The notes beneath the pieces are model-generated. The model saw nothing but the letters and a program-made list of their open reading frames with translations. It had not been told where the DNA came from and did not search any database. A stretch of DNA of 64,000 nt from Paralichthys olivaceus (taxonomy: Eukaryota > Chordata > Actinopteri > Pleuronectiformes > Paralichthyidae), in the NCBI RefSeq assembly GCF_024713975.1, contig NC_091097.1, forward strand, positions 124,001 to 188,000. The letters run 5' to 3'. Made by a program: the position numbers and the translations under genes. Below, piece after piece: positions 11,082 through 30,407 of the stretch (positions are counted from its first letter, which is position 1; each line of letters begins with the position of its first letter).

Positions 11082-13761
11082 ATGTCCACCGACCTGGACG
11101 ACACAGAGAACGTGTTCGGTGAGTCACTGTGAACACACACTCAACTTCTTTCCCTATTCATTTCAAAATAAAATCCACGTTGTTAGAACCTTTTAACTCA
11201 GTCAAGATTAACACAAAACAGTTATATATAACAGGCACCTTTCACACCAACACACCTTTCACACATCGCATGACCATTAACGTCCACTGGTCATGTGATG
11301 TAAACATGTGATGTTCTCTCTGTTGGTTGCTAAGTTACAGAAATAGAGGGGCCGTGACAGTGAAAAGTCAGAGCAGGGACAAGGTGGAACTGTTACTGAC
11401 AGGAATATGTGACTGATAAGAACTAGGGAAGCACCAATCGTCGTGTCGAGTCAGCATGTGACTCGAGTCGTCATCATGGGACTCGCAAGTCATGGGACTC
11501 CAGTCCTCATGCGACTCCAGTCCTCATGCGACTCCAGTCGTCGTCACGGGACTCCAGTCGTCACGGGACTCCTGTCGTCACGCGACTCCAGTCGTCACGG
11601 GACTCCAGTCGTCACGGGACTCCAGTCGTCTTGGGACTCGAGTCATCATGCGACTCCAGTCGTCTTGGGACTCGAGTCGTCATGCGACTCCAGTCGTCAT
11701 GGGACTCCAGTCGTCATGCGACTCATGTCGTCATGCGACTCCAGTCGTCATGCGACTCCAGTCCTCATGCGACTCCAGTCCTCATGAGACTCATGTCGTC
11801 GTCATGGGACTCATGTCGTCGTCATGGGACTCCAGTCGTCGTCATGGGACTCCAGTCCTCATGCGACTCCAGTCCTCATGAGACTCATGTCGTCATCATG
11901 GGACTCCAGTCGTCGTCATGGGACTCCAGTCGTCGTCATGGGACTCCAGTCGTCATGCGACTCCAGTCGTCATGCGACTCCAGTTGTCATGGGACTTGTG
12001 TCATCATGGGACTCGTGTCGTCATGCGACTCCGGTTGTCATGGGACTCCCATCATCATAGGACTCGGGTCGTCATGCGACTCGTGTTGTCATGCGACTCC
12101 AGTTGTCATGGTACTCGTGTCGTCATGTGACTCCAGTTGTCATGGGACTCCCGTCGTCATAGGACTCGGGTCGTCATGCGACTCGTGTTGTCATGCGACT
12201 CCAGTTGTCATGGTACTCGTGTCGTCATGCGACTCCAGTTGTCATGGTACTCATGTCGTCATGTGACTCCAGTTGTCATGGTACTCATGTCGTCATGTGA
12301 CTCCAGTTGTCATGGGACTCCCGTCGTCATAGGACTCGGGTCGTCATGCGACTCGTGTTGTCATGCGACTCCAGTTGTCATGGTACTCGTGTCGTCATGC
12401 GACTCCAGTTGTCATGGTACTCGTGTCGTCATGTGACTCCAGTTGTCATGGGACTCCCGTCGTCATAGGACTCGGGACGTCATGCGACTCGTGTTGTCAT
12501 GCGACTCCAGTCGTCATGCGACTCCAGTTGTCATGGTACTCGTGTCGTCATGTGACTCCAGTTGTCATGGGACTCTTGTCGTCATAGGACTCGGGTCGCA
12601 TGCGACTCGTGTTGTCATGCGACTCCAGTCGTCATGCGATTCCAGTTGTCATGGGACTCGTGTCGTCATGTGACTCCAGTTGTCATGGGACTCTTGTCGT
12701 CATGCGACTCCAGTCGTCATGGGACTCGTGTCGTCATGCGACTCCGGTCGTCATGCGACTCCAGTTGTCATGGGACTCGTGTCGTCATGTGACTCCCGTC
12801 GTCATGGGACTCCCGTCATCATGTGACTCGTGTTGTCATGTGACTTGGACGGAATGTGACCTTTGGTGTTTCAGACCTGAACGAGGCAATCCCAGAGACT
12901 GAGCTTCTGGACAACAACATCCAGAAAGGCCGTGCCCAGCTGTCCATTAAAGCCCGGAGGCACCGCCCCTCGAGGTCCTGTCACCGTGACAGCTTGAGCT
13001 TGACGGAGGGAGACGACAGCCTCAACAGGAAGGTGCAGATTTTATGTTGCGTTGTTAAACATGAACCAATCAGTGAATCATTATATATGTAATGTGGAGT
13101 AAATTTCAAAATAATTTCATCATGGGAAAGACGTCAAGCTTTAAAAAAATAGACTTTATGATCAAAATATCTTTTAAATGTTAATTAAGTTTATTTCAAG
13201 AAAATAAATCAGTGATGTGATTTTAGAAAACGTTTGCGTTTTGTGTGTGTTCTCAGGACAGTCAGTTATACTGCTCACCCCTCCACCTGGCCATGCGAGG
13301 CTCCCCCCCCCCTCCTGATTCGCTTTCTGCTCGAAGCCCCGCCTTCTCTTTTGACACGTCTCCGGTGAGACCAATGAGAGCTCAGGACGGGTTACACACC
13401 CAGAGAGAAAATGTTGATAAGAACGAATGAAAACCTCTATGGCTTCACTTCAACTTCCTAGGTGCGTCACTCTCCAGAAGACAGAGGCACGTCACTGGCT
13501 GCTCCCCCACGGGGACGGTACCACCAGCTAACCAATGCCACGTCTCAGGAGGCTCTAATGATGCCCAGCACCTCGCCTTCCAAATCCTACCACTCCTCCA
13601 AAGGTTCACCTGTCTACATGAGGAGGAACAGAAGGCCCGACAGTGAAGGTACATATATCTGTTTACACCTGTACAAACCTGACAACACATCTGTACATGT
13701 CTGTACACACCTGGTATCATGGATTTTGAGTCAGTGTTGTCACACTTTAAACACACTCCTG

Positions 13762-13805
<44 letters not shown>

Positions 13806-15293
13806 ACAGTGTTGGTATCTGATACGAGTCAAGACACCAGTCCAGCTGACCCCGGCAGCCCAACCAGTGTGTTTGACAAGAAAACCAAGAGACGGTTCTT
13901 GGACTTGGGGTAAGACACACAATCACTCACATGCACACACATCCAGACAGTATGTCAGAATGATCCTCAGTGATTGGCCGCTGGATCACATGGTTACACA
14001 CTGGTGGAAGATCATGATATTTTATTAACGTGTGTGTGTGTCTGTGTGTGTGTCAGGGTGACTCTGAGACGTTCGTATGTCCGAGTGAGGACAGATCAAT
14101 CCAACAGACTGTCTGTCAGGTAAGTGTCACATTGTAAAATCATCATGTTGATGATGGTCCTCATGACGTCCTCATCTTCAGGGATCAGAGTCCGTCTCGT
14201 TCCTTCGTCCCATTATCCTGGTTCACTGAAGGACGAGGGTCTGTGACTCCGCCCCCAAAAATACCACAGTTGAGCCCCCCAACGCCCCGCAGGGCTCACT
14301 CTCAGGTACAGACACTTCCTGTGTGTGTCTGTGTAACTTTGTTACTGTGTGTTACTATGTTGCTATGTGTCTGTGTGTTACTGTGTGTGTTACTGTGTGT
14401 GTTACTGCGTGTTACTGTGTGTTACTGTGTGTGTTACTGCGTGTTACTGTGTGTTACTGTGTGTGTGTTACTATGTTGCTATGTGTCTGTGTGTTACTGT
14501 GTGTGTGTTACTATGTTGCTATGTGTGTGTGTGTTACTGTGTGTGTTACTGCGTGTTACTGCATGTTACTGTGTGTTACTGTGTGTGTGTTACTATGTTG
14601 CTATGTGTCTGTGTGTTACTGTGTGTGTTACTGCATGTTACTGTGTGTTACTGTGTGTGTGTTACTATGTTGCTATGTGTCTGTGTGTTACTGTGTGTGT
14701 TACTGCGTGTTACTGTGTGTTACTGTGTGTGTGTTACTATGTTGCTATGTGTCTGTGTGTTACTGTGTGTGTTACTGCATGTTACTGTGTGTTACTGTGT
14801 GTGTGTTACTATGTTGCTATGTGTCTGTGTGTTACTGTGTGTGTTACTGCGTGTTACTGTGTGTTACTATGTTGCTATGTGTCTGTGTGTTACTGTGTGT
14901 GTTACTGCATGTTACTGTGTGTTACTGTGTGTGTGTTACTATGTTGCTATGTGTCTGTGTGTTACTGTGTGTGTTACTGCATGTTACTGTGTGTTACTGT
15001 GTGTGTGTTACTATGTTGCTATGTGTCTGTGTGTTACTGTGTGTGTTACTGCGTGTTACTGTGTGTTACTGTGTGTGTGTTACTATGTTGCTATGTGTGT
15101 GTGTTACTCTGTGCGTGTTACTGCATGTTACTGTGTGTGTGTTACTATGTTTCTATGTGTGTGTGTTAATGTGTGTTGCTGTGTGTGTGTGTTACTATGT
15201 GTTACTGTGTGTGTGTTACTGTGTGTTACTGTGTGTTACTGTGTGTGTGTTACTATGTTGCTATGTGTCTGTGTTACTGTGTGTTACAGTTTG

Positions 15294-15340
<47 letters not shown>

Positions 15341-16355
15341 GAGTCTGTGCTCAGTGAGGAGTTTTCTCCTCCTCACTCCTACCCCCCCCCTGTCGACTCC
15401 TCCAGATCCTCTCATCCGTACCACACCCTGTTCTCTGATGAGGTAACACACACACACACACACACATATTAACACACATGCAGTAAAGCACATGATTGCA
15501 CTGTGATGATGTCATCAGTCAGAGCCCATACCTGTCAGTCATTAACTGCCGCCCCCCCCCCCCCCCCCCCCCCCCAGCCTGGTGATGAGTCATCGTGTGG
15601 TGTGTTGTCGTGGACGACTCAGCAGGTTTGTCAGTGGCTCCAAAGACTGAACATGGAGAAATATGTCCCAGAATTCAGTGCAAGAAACGTTGACGGACAG
15701 CAGCTGCTGCAGATGGACAGCAGCAGGCTGAAGGTGAGGAGCAAGAGGTTGTGGGTTCAAATCCCGAAGTCATTTGAGTGTAGTTAATGGATATTTCAAC
15801 AGTGTCATTTAAAGGGATAGTTCACTGAAAAATGAGGGGGGGTCCAGTAAACACTTTCAGGGGTAAACTTTGTTCGTGCAGAATCCAACAAAAGCTTCAG
15901 ACGTGAAGAAACAACAGAAAAAACCCAACATGTCTTCATCCTGCTCCTGTGATGTCATCAAGTGTCCACAAGCCCTGACATTCAAGTTCAACTGGAAACT
16001 TTGTCATTTACACTGAGTTTTAAGCCTGAAAGAAGTGGCTAAGCTAGTGGACCTAGCCACACGATGGTGTGTTAGAGGGTCCGTGAACACACCTCCTAGG
16101 TGCCTCCCATCAAAGTGCTTTGTGTGATGAGGGCATTAAAAATGTTCAGTGAACCATCCCTTTAACTCTGTGGGTAATTGTGACCTCTGACCTCTGCAGC
16201 ATCTGGGCGTGCTCAGCTCGTCTGACCGCTGCACTCTGAAGCGCCGCATTAAAGAAATTCACACTGCAGCAGAGAAGGAGAGAAAAGTTCTGGACAAACT
16301 GGAGAAACAAAAAGCAAAACAGCGCAGGAAAGAACAGGAGCAGCGCAGGAACTGA
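11082..16355 (+). CDS. samd14: Sterile alpha motif domain-containing protein 14
   Basis: Ten coding exons: 11082-11118, 12875-13032, 13257-13364, 13462-13648, 13810-13909, 14057-14119, 14182-14305, 15341-15442, 15578-15733, 16200-16355 (TGA). All junctions are GT-AG and phases agree, giving 396 residues (human about 417). Conserved blocks in order: VFDLNEAIPETELLD and RRHRPSRS at the N terminus; FDKKTKRRFLDLGVTLRR in the middle, equivalent to the capping-protein-binding segment shared with neurabins; PLSWFTEGRG; YHTLFSDE; then a SAM domain at about 299-365 (SWTTQQVCQWLQRLNMEKYV, then QQLLQMDSSRLKHLGV) and a basic, Glu/Lys/Arg-rich coiled coil to the end. SAMD14 is an actin-linked scaffold known to modulate receptor signalling in blood progenitors. 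The start is the first ATG after an acceptor at 11071. Introns 1 and 7 are filled by minisatellites. Confidence 0.95.
11453..12846. repeat. About 1.4-kb minisatellite in samd14 intron 1
   Basis: The basic unit is about 17 bp, such as ACTCCAGTCGTCATGCG, with variants carrying extra GTC triplets or GGG for GCG. In the right half larger blocks recur (the CATAGGACTCGGG variant near 12056, 12159, 12339, 12465 and 12590). The unit holds a short inverted repeat, AGTCG-TCATG-CGACT. Long open frames of 60-246 codons here are a by-product of the repeat. Confidence 0.95.
14316..15338. repeat. GTGTTACT minisatellite in samd14 intron 7
   Basis: A GT-rich tandem array of GTGTTACTGTGT motifs organised into a higher-order unit of about 72 bp marked by CTATGTTGCTATGTGTCT. 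It ends in a pure (GT)n run that forms the acceptor of the exon at 15341. Cys/Val/Tyr-rich open frames in three phases are artefacts. Confidence 0.95.
15552..15575 (+). repeat. C24 homopolymer forming a samd14 splice acceptor
   Basis: Twenty-four C residues run directly into AG at 15576-15577, so the whole polypyrimidine tract of the SAM-domain exon is one homopolymer. Its length is likely polymorphic and prone to sequencing error. Confidence 0.9.
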
Positions 16356-16398
16356 ACACCACCAGCAGAGGGAGACACTGACTGACCTCTGATCTTCA

Positions 16399-16404
16399 AA
16401 TAAA
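16399..16404 (+). terminator. samd14 polyadenylation signal
   Basis: AATAAA lies 44 nt after the samd14 stop codon, which implies a very short 3' UTR. Confidence 0.7.
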
Positions 16405-18442
16405 ATCATCTTTGAGAAACTTTCATTTATTTGTTTCTTTAATGAAGCGGAAAAGAAATTGAACAGCGGATGTTTCGTGGAGAAGTTAACAAAGATTTAC
16501 TTTTGCTACACAGCTAACGTTAGCATCAACAACTGTGCATAGAGACAGAAATATCTCAGATACAAACACTGCCATCGTGTGGTGATGACATCACTCTCAC
16601 TCAGAGTCTGTGCAGTAGTGATCGTGGTATCAAGGCCCCGCCCAGACACACCATCAACCAATCCTGAGTCAGTCTCAGCTGTCAATCATGACGTCTCAGC
16701 CTGTTTTAAATCTCATCAAATTACTAATTGAGAACAGGTGTGAAAATTCACAGGTCGATAGTCACTGGTGTGGTTTCTGGATCGTGTGTACAGACAGTAG
16801 TGCACAGCCTTGTGTGAGGGTGGAGGAGAGTTTTATTATCATTAACATCACATGACCATCGACTCTTGACCAGGTTTTGACAACGTGAGTAAGAAGCGAC
16901 AATAAAATCTTTGTACAAACAAACAATTAAGACATAAATAAAGTCAATAAATCAGTTTACTTTTGCAGAGACTTTCAGGTACAAAGAACCTCTGACATCA
17001 TCAAAATTTCACTTCCTGTAGTGACTCAGCAATTCTCTCTCTCTCTGCTGAGTCACGTATTAAATCAATACAATCGGCCTCAGACGAGGTCAAAGGCCAC
17101 AGGTTGACAAACAACTCCACCAAAAATAAATAATACACCATAAATAATCAATAAATATCAGTAATAAATAAAACCTTAAAGCTCCAGTGTGTAAGATTCA
17201 GGTGAAAGGGAACTATTTAATTTAATGCAGAATCATCCTCATGATGTTTGTGGTCATTTCTGTGAAACGAGCACAAGGTCAAACACTTGTTTCTGGACTC
17301 ATCAGTACAATCACCTGAATGAACTGAACAGATGAGCAAAGAGCTCACAGCTCCCCCACTAAGCATTCTCTTATAGTTTCACTCAGCGGAGGAGACATCA
17401 CCTTATGTGTTGACATGTTCTGTGGAAGACTCCCCACGTGACAGATCCCAAACAGAGATAACATGAGAAACCATAAAGTTGTGGTTTCTCAAGGTCATAA
17501 TTCAAAGTCTCTTAATCCATCGTAAACCCTAAAGTTTAACATAAACCATTTGGTCCGTCCTCCACATACACGTCTGCTCATGCAATTATACAAAAGACAC
17601 ATTTCCGATACATGTTTTCACTGGTTCATTTCATCTAAACTGTTTGAATTGTAGTTTTCTTTACCCCAGAAAAGACCCTTTATATTTAAATACATCCGGG
17701 GGGACCCTCTCTACGGAGGCCGCCATGTTTTTTACATTAGTCCAGACTGAACAAACTAAAACCTTTAGAATTTTCTATAACGACTGAAGCTGCCACAGGT
17801 TCTTTTTCATGTTTGGAAGGAGGGGGGGGGGGTGAGGGGTGTTCAGCTGCAACATGACACTTCAACACTAGATGTCACTAAATTATACACACTGTACCTT
17901 TAAATCTGTCACTGCTTATCTGATCAGAATTGTTAATCAATAATATTCAATAAACAAATGATCTAAATCACAAGAGCGATTCCTGTTCCTGTCCTTTCAC
18001 AAGCTGCCACTTGGAATCCAAAGACAGTCAATTAGTCAGAAGATTGTTTGATCATTGACGCAGGTTCGGAGACGCAGGGTTGGAGACGCAGGGTTGGAGA
18101 CACAAGTTCTGAGACACAGTTGAGACGCAGGGTTGGAGACGCACGTGAAAGCTTATGAAGTATGATTATGATAATAGATAAATCAAAAGTATTTGTTGTG
18201 GTATCGTTTCGGGGTAACTAACCTCTAGTCAAGTTTGTTTAGACGACCGCGACCATCCCGTAGCAACAACACCGCAGCACTAGCCAGCTAGCAACAACGG
18301 CTAGCATGTGGCCTAGCTCCTTAGCCTGAGCTAACCAGGTTGAGCCCTGTGGGCGTGGTTCAGCTGTCAGTCTTCATTCAGCCCACCTCAGCTCCATTTG
18401 TGCTCCTCCTCTTTACCCATTTTTGGATTAGCAGGTAACTGC
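16405..18442. other. Spacer between convergent samd14 and csf3
   Basis: No coding exon is seen. A minus-strand AATAAA (plus-strand TTTATT at 16832-16837) could end the csf3 transcript, giving it a 3' UTR of about 1.6 kb. The segment also holds a MITE copy (17172-17906) and a short GAGACGCAGGGTTG tandem array at about 18056-18145. Confidence 0.5.
17172..17906 (+). repeat. MITE copy carrying an internal insertion
   Basis: This has the same termini as the copy at 1855-2227 (AAAGCTCCAGTGTGTAAGAT ... ACACACTGTACCTTTAA), but about 360 bp of unrelated sequence lies inside, roughly 17250-17610. The right half again shows TTTCTTTACCCCAGAAAAGA and CTCTCTACGGAGGCCGCCAT. Confidence 0.7.
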
Positions 18443-20586
18443 TTAGCGTGCACCTGCAGCTCGGCGCCTGTAGGTTGCGATGGCCCTCAGACTGCGGATC
18501 AGGTCATGACAGAACGAACGAAGCTGTGTCAGCGTCACATGGACTGCCACCTGCACCTCGTAGTTACCATGGAGACGAGAGGCCAGATCCAGACTCTGGT
18601 TCTGATCCGGACTCTCGGCGCCGAACTGAGCTGCCTCCTTCATCTGAAACACAGAAGGACTCGTGAGCAACCAATCACAGCCGACACTGCCTGCAGTAAT
18701 GATGTCATCGTCTCAGGTGTGTGTTACCTTGTTGATGTGGGTCAGCAAGTCTCTGAGGTCAGCTCGCAGGTTCGTTAGTCCACTCAGCCTGTCAGCCAAA
18801 ACTCCCAGCAGCCCCTGGTACAACAGACAGCCCACTGACATACGACTCACACACATGTCCTGCAGGGGGGCGACACAACCACACATGGCATCGTTACATT
18901 ACATGTCATTTTTTATTCAGAGCGACTCACAATCAGTGCATGCAACAACTATGAGATGATTGAGGACTGAGGCGATGTTGGGCTGATCTATGCCAGTTCT
19001 GACTAGTACTAATACTAATAAACTTATACTAAATGTTATCCATCAATCATCTATACCACTTCTTCTTTGAGGAGGGGCTGGAGCCAATCACAGCTGACAT
19101 ACAGAGACACTCACATTCACACCGACAATCTCCAGTTCACCTGCGTGTTACGATGAAGAGGAACCCGAAGAACCCGAAGAATCCGAAGACTAACCCGCCA
19201 CACATAAAGAAACCCAGCTGAACTGGGATCCCTCACTTGTTTTTGAAGACCTGGACTCCACCACTAGACCAAAAGGAGCTAACGTCCCAACTCAGTCACC
19301 AACAAATCAATTCATCTGTCAAATGTGATTTCCCTCCATGACTCTCTGAAGTTTATTTACTGTCAACAGAGTTTTGGGGTAGTTTTCCTCTTGTTGAGGG
19401 TTGAGAACAGAGGGTGTTGCTGCTTGTTAAGATCTATGAGACCAATAAAATGTGATTGATTGAACTAAAGAAACCCTGAGACCACTCCCAGAACCTGTTC
19501 TCCACAAGAACCCGAAGAACCTGCTCAGACTGACCATTGTGAAGCGTTCAGACAGTGGTTTGAGGATGGGGGTGGCGGGGATGCCCAGGGAGGTCACCAT
19601 CATCTGCAGGTTTGGAGTCTGAGGCGCGGGGTCGAGGGTCAAACCCTGAGGAGGACAGGAAAAGGTTATTGACAAAAGAAGAGCAGGAGCTGAGCCGGCC
19701 AATCCGAAGTGTTGCTCACCTCTGTGTTGACGGTGGCAGTGTGCACGGCAGGGAGCTCTCTGAGGATTTTCTCCACCAGCGTCTTTGCTCGCTCGGCTGC
19801 CTCCTTCAACACCGGGGGAGTGTTGGGCGCTGGGCTGATGGGAACTGATTGAACCAAAACTGCAAACAGGAAGTAGTAGAGCAGAGCTACAACTGGAGGG
19901 GGGGGGGGGGAATGGTTAAAAGTATGGAGAGTCAATAGTGCCAGAAAACCATATTTACTATTTGTTTGATTACAGAAATGAAAACGTAAATTCAAGCGTC
20001 AGCAGAGTTTAATAGTGGACACTAACATATGTAAACATTTATTGCTCACAACAGGATAAAAATACATTTGCAGTTTTTTTGATTAGTTTTGGATGCTGAG
20101 GCTGATGGGAATGTTCCAAGTTCTGCAGGTGTGACCAGATGATGAAAAGTTAGAACACAAGTTATTAGAAGTTCATGAACGTTCAAACCACCACTGTGTT
20201 ATCCTGTGATGTAACGTCCAAACCTTCAGGTAACAATAAACAACGATGAAAGAACCAATCATCGTCACGTCTTCTTTCAGTGACGCATCAACTTGTTTAA
20301 AAACGAACTGAATTCATTTCAGTCCCCACTCAGTTTTTGTTTCTGTGCTGTCCAGCTAAGTCGAGCAAACATCAGAGAAGACAAACTCTGTTTTGTGTCT
20401 TTGCTCTGTTCCACACAGGAGGACAGACAATAAACATCACAACTGAACAATAGTTCCTCTGTGGCACAAACAACCTCCCATACAGAGTCAACCCAACAAC
20501 AAGCCCCCATAGATCAGGTGAGTCCTCAGGTGGAGGATCAGCTGATCATCACAGATCCTCCATGTCTTACCTGTCTCAGAGTCCAT
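18443..20586 (-). CDS. csf3: Granulocyte colony-stimulating factor (G-CSF)
   Basis: Five coding exons in transcript order: 20571-20586, 19720-19892, 19535-19645, 18728-18859, 18443-18643 (TAA). They give 210 residues, the usual fish G-CSF length, and five exons match human CSF3. Exon 1 codes only for MDSET plus one base. Exon 2 begins after a C13 tract and completes a hydrophobic signal peptide (VALLYYFLFAVLVQS), so the secreted protein probably starts near VPISPAP. The mature part is a four-helix long-chain cytokine: EAAERAKTLVEKILREL (helix A), LQMMVTSLGIP, CLLYQGLLGVLADRL, and a C-terminal helix around VAVHVTLTQLRSFCHDLIR. In vertebrates it signals through Csf3r/JAK-STAT for neutrophil and myeloid growth. 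It lies 1.1 kb downstream of psmd3 in the same orientation, as in mammals. The exon 1 assignment rests on splice phase and is less certain than the rest. Confidence 0.9.
19050..19190 (+). repeat. Fish interspersed repeat in csf3 intron 3
   Basis: The 'CTATACCACTTCTTCTTTGAG ... GGCTGGAGCCAATCACAGCTGACAT ... CACATTCACACC' series is a degenerate copy of a very common teleost repeat. Its class is not determined. Confidence 0.55.
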
Positions 20587-21537
20587 GTCTGTCTGTCCCT
20601 CTGTCTCTCTCTGTATGTCTGTCTCTCTTTCTCTCTTTCTGCGTCTCTCTCGCTCTCTCTCTCTCTCTCTCTGCGCAGATAAATGCGTTAAAGTTTGTGC
20701 GTCTGTTTTTATGCGCATTCTTTGTCCCGCGGGATTTTCCGCCGCTGCATCATCATCCGATAAAACCCGAAGTGACGAAGCTTCAGAAAACCTGTTGCGT
20801 AACAACGCACGTTTACACCTTAGTTTCTACGTCAGAGTGTGACTCCGGACAGGAAGTACTCACATCATTTTACAGTAACATGAACGTCATTGTTATGTTG
20901 AATTGGGGGGGGGGGGGCACTTCCTTTGTGTCGTCATCCTGGACAAACTTGACTCAGCAGGAAACTCAATTATCTGCTGTGAGGAAATGTCACAAGTTCA
21001 TTTACAGAATCTATAGAAACATATAACTGTAACCTATATCATTATAGACATAATCTATTTAAATAAGACACAAAATATCATTTACGAATAATAAACTTAA
21101 TTCATATAACTTTTAAAACATTACAAGGTTCCCTACATATAGTCTATATCCACATTATGATCCATCTCTCTCTATATATACATTATATAATTACATTGAT
21201 CTATATGCACACAGCTGCACTTTTCGTTGTGTTCACTGCAGAACAGAGAAAATTATGTTTTCAGTTTTAATATCGATCTGTTGAATAAGCCACGAACATT
21301 AATGTTTGCACTTCCTGTAGTCTACCCTTTTCAAAATAAGAACACTCGTGTTTCTGACTAGATCCATTCATTTGTTTTGAAGGGTTTTATTGTGAAATAT
21401 TTACATGGGTGGAAGATGCAGCTTCTTATTGTGTAAAACCCAAAATGTATTTTTATTTTCAGGTTCAGTTCAGACTCAGGAGCGTTTCACACTACCCAGA
21501 ATTCCACAGACACAAATCAGGTGAAAACCAAGTTTCT

Positions 21538-21543
21538 TTTATT
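21538..21543 (-). terminator. psmd3 polyadenylation signal
   Basis: Minus-strand AATAAA lies about 170 nt after the psmd3 stop codon. Confidence 0.65.
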
Positions 21544-21710
21544 CATCTCAGTGAGAGAAAAAAAGGTTAAAGTTCAAGCATTACAGCAGAATACACACCA
21601 CAGAGAAATGACAGGAGAGGGGCATTGTGGGTAATAAATGATCTACTAACATGTGTGCCGCTAACACACACAAATTCTTCCTGTCTGCACAGGAAGTCCG
21701 CTCAACGAGG

Positions 21711-29538
<7,828 letters not shown>

Positions 29539-30293
29539 GGTGTCTGGAAGAAAAACCTCGAGCTCCGTCCAAATCACACAGGGACCTGGACCGGGTCTGA
29601 ACGGGTCTGGACCGGGTCTGATCCGGTGTGAACGGGGTCTGGTCCGGGTCTGGTCCGGGTCTAAACAGGTCTGTACCTGTAGCGCAGCTCGGCTCCTCGG
29701 GCTAACGTCACAATGACTGGCAACTGTTGGAGCGCAGAGGATTGTGGGATACTGCAGGCAGCACCAGAGGATGACAGAAACAACAGCGCAGACAGAAATA
29801 ATCGATAATCGAAGAGAGATGCATCGATATTCAGCTGTTTATTGTTTGCAAACATGTGGCGGTAAACACTGACGTCATCTGGCTGGAGAACAAACATTTG
29901 TTTTTCAACAAAGAAAAATATCAACGATGTTATAAATATATATATAGGGCTATAATATTTAGTATATATATATATATATACTTACCTTACCATAGTACTT
30001 ATATCATGGTCACTTTACATTACAATATTTTCTTATTTCATTTGATTTCATTTATGCGTTGCAGTATTATTCATTACTTATATTATGGTCACTTTACATT
30101 ACAATACTTTCATCATGCCACTCTTTTTTCCTCAGTACTCTTTTGCACATTGTCTGTTTGCAGGTTGTTGTTTTATTTTTTATTTTATAGGTTACAGAAA
30201 TTTGTAACTGGGGGGGGGCTGTGTGTGTGTGTTAAAATATTTCTGACTGAACTTTGTTCAGCTTCTGACCCTCTGTTGAAATCCTGGAAACTC

Positions 30294-30325
<32 letters not shown>

Positions 30326-30407
30326 AAACACACAGACACACACACACAGTGTCAGCAGAGTGGGGCTCAGGCTGATTCAGTCCGTCTGTTTCTTCAGCAG
30401 CAGCAGG
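29539..30407. promoter_or_regulatory. Shared divergent promoter region of psmd3 and cfp
   Basis: The two start codons point away from each other with 869 bp between them. The psmd3 side is GC-rich and has a tandem GGTCTGGTCCGGGTCTGG-type repeat at about 29581-29672. The cfp side is AT-rich, with TATATA runs at 29939-29980 and a (CA)n tract at 30293-30340. Exact transcription starts cannot be seen; a bidirectional promoter is an inference from spacing. Confidence 0.5.

Noticed and set aside
11443-12902. Overlapping open frames of up to 246 codons, Ser/Arg/Cys/His-rich
   Set aside because: Products of the 17-bp minisatellite; no splice or conservation support apart from samd14 exon 2 starting at 12875.
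14243-15446. Very long plus-strand open frames (300-365 codons) rich in Cys, Val, Tyr and Leu
   Set aside because: They are translations of the GTGTTACT minisatellite, open in all three frames; real samd14 exons overlap only their ends.
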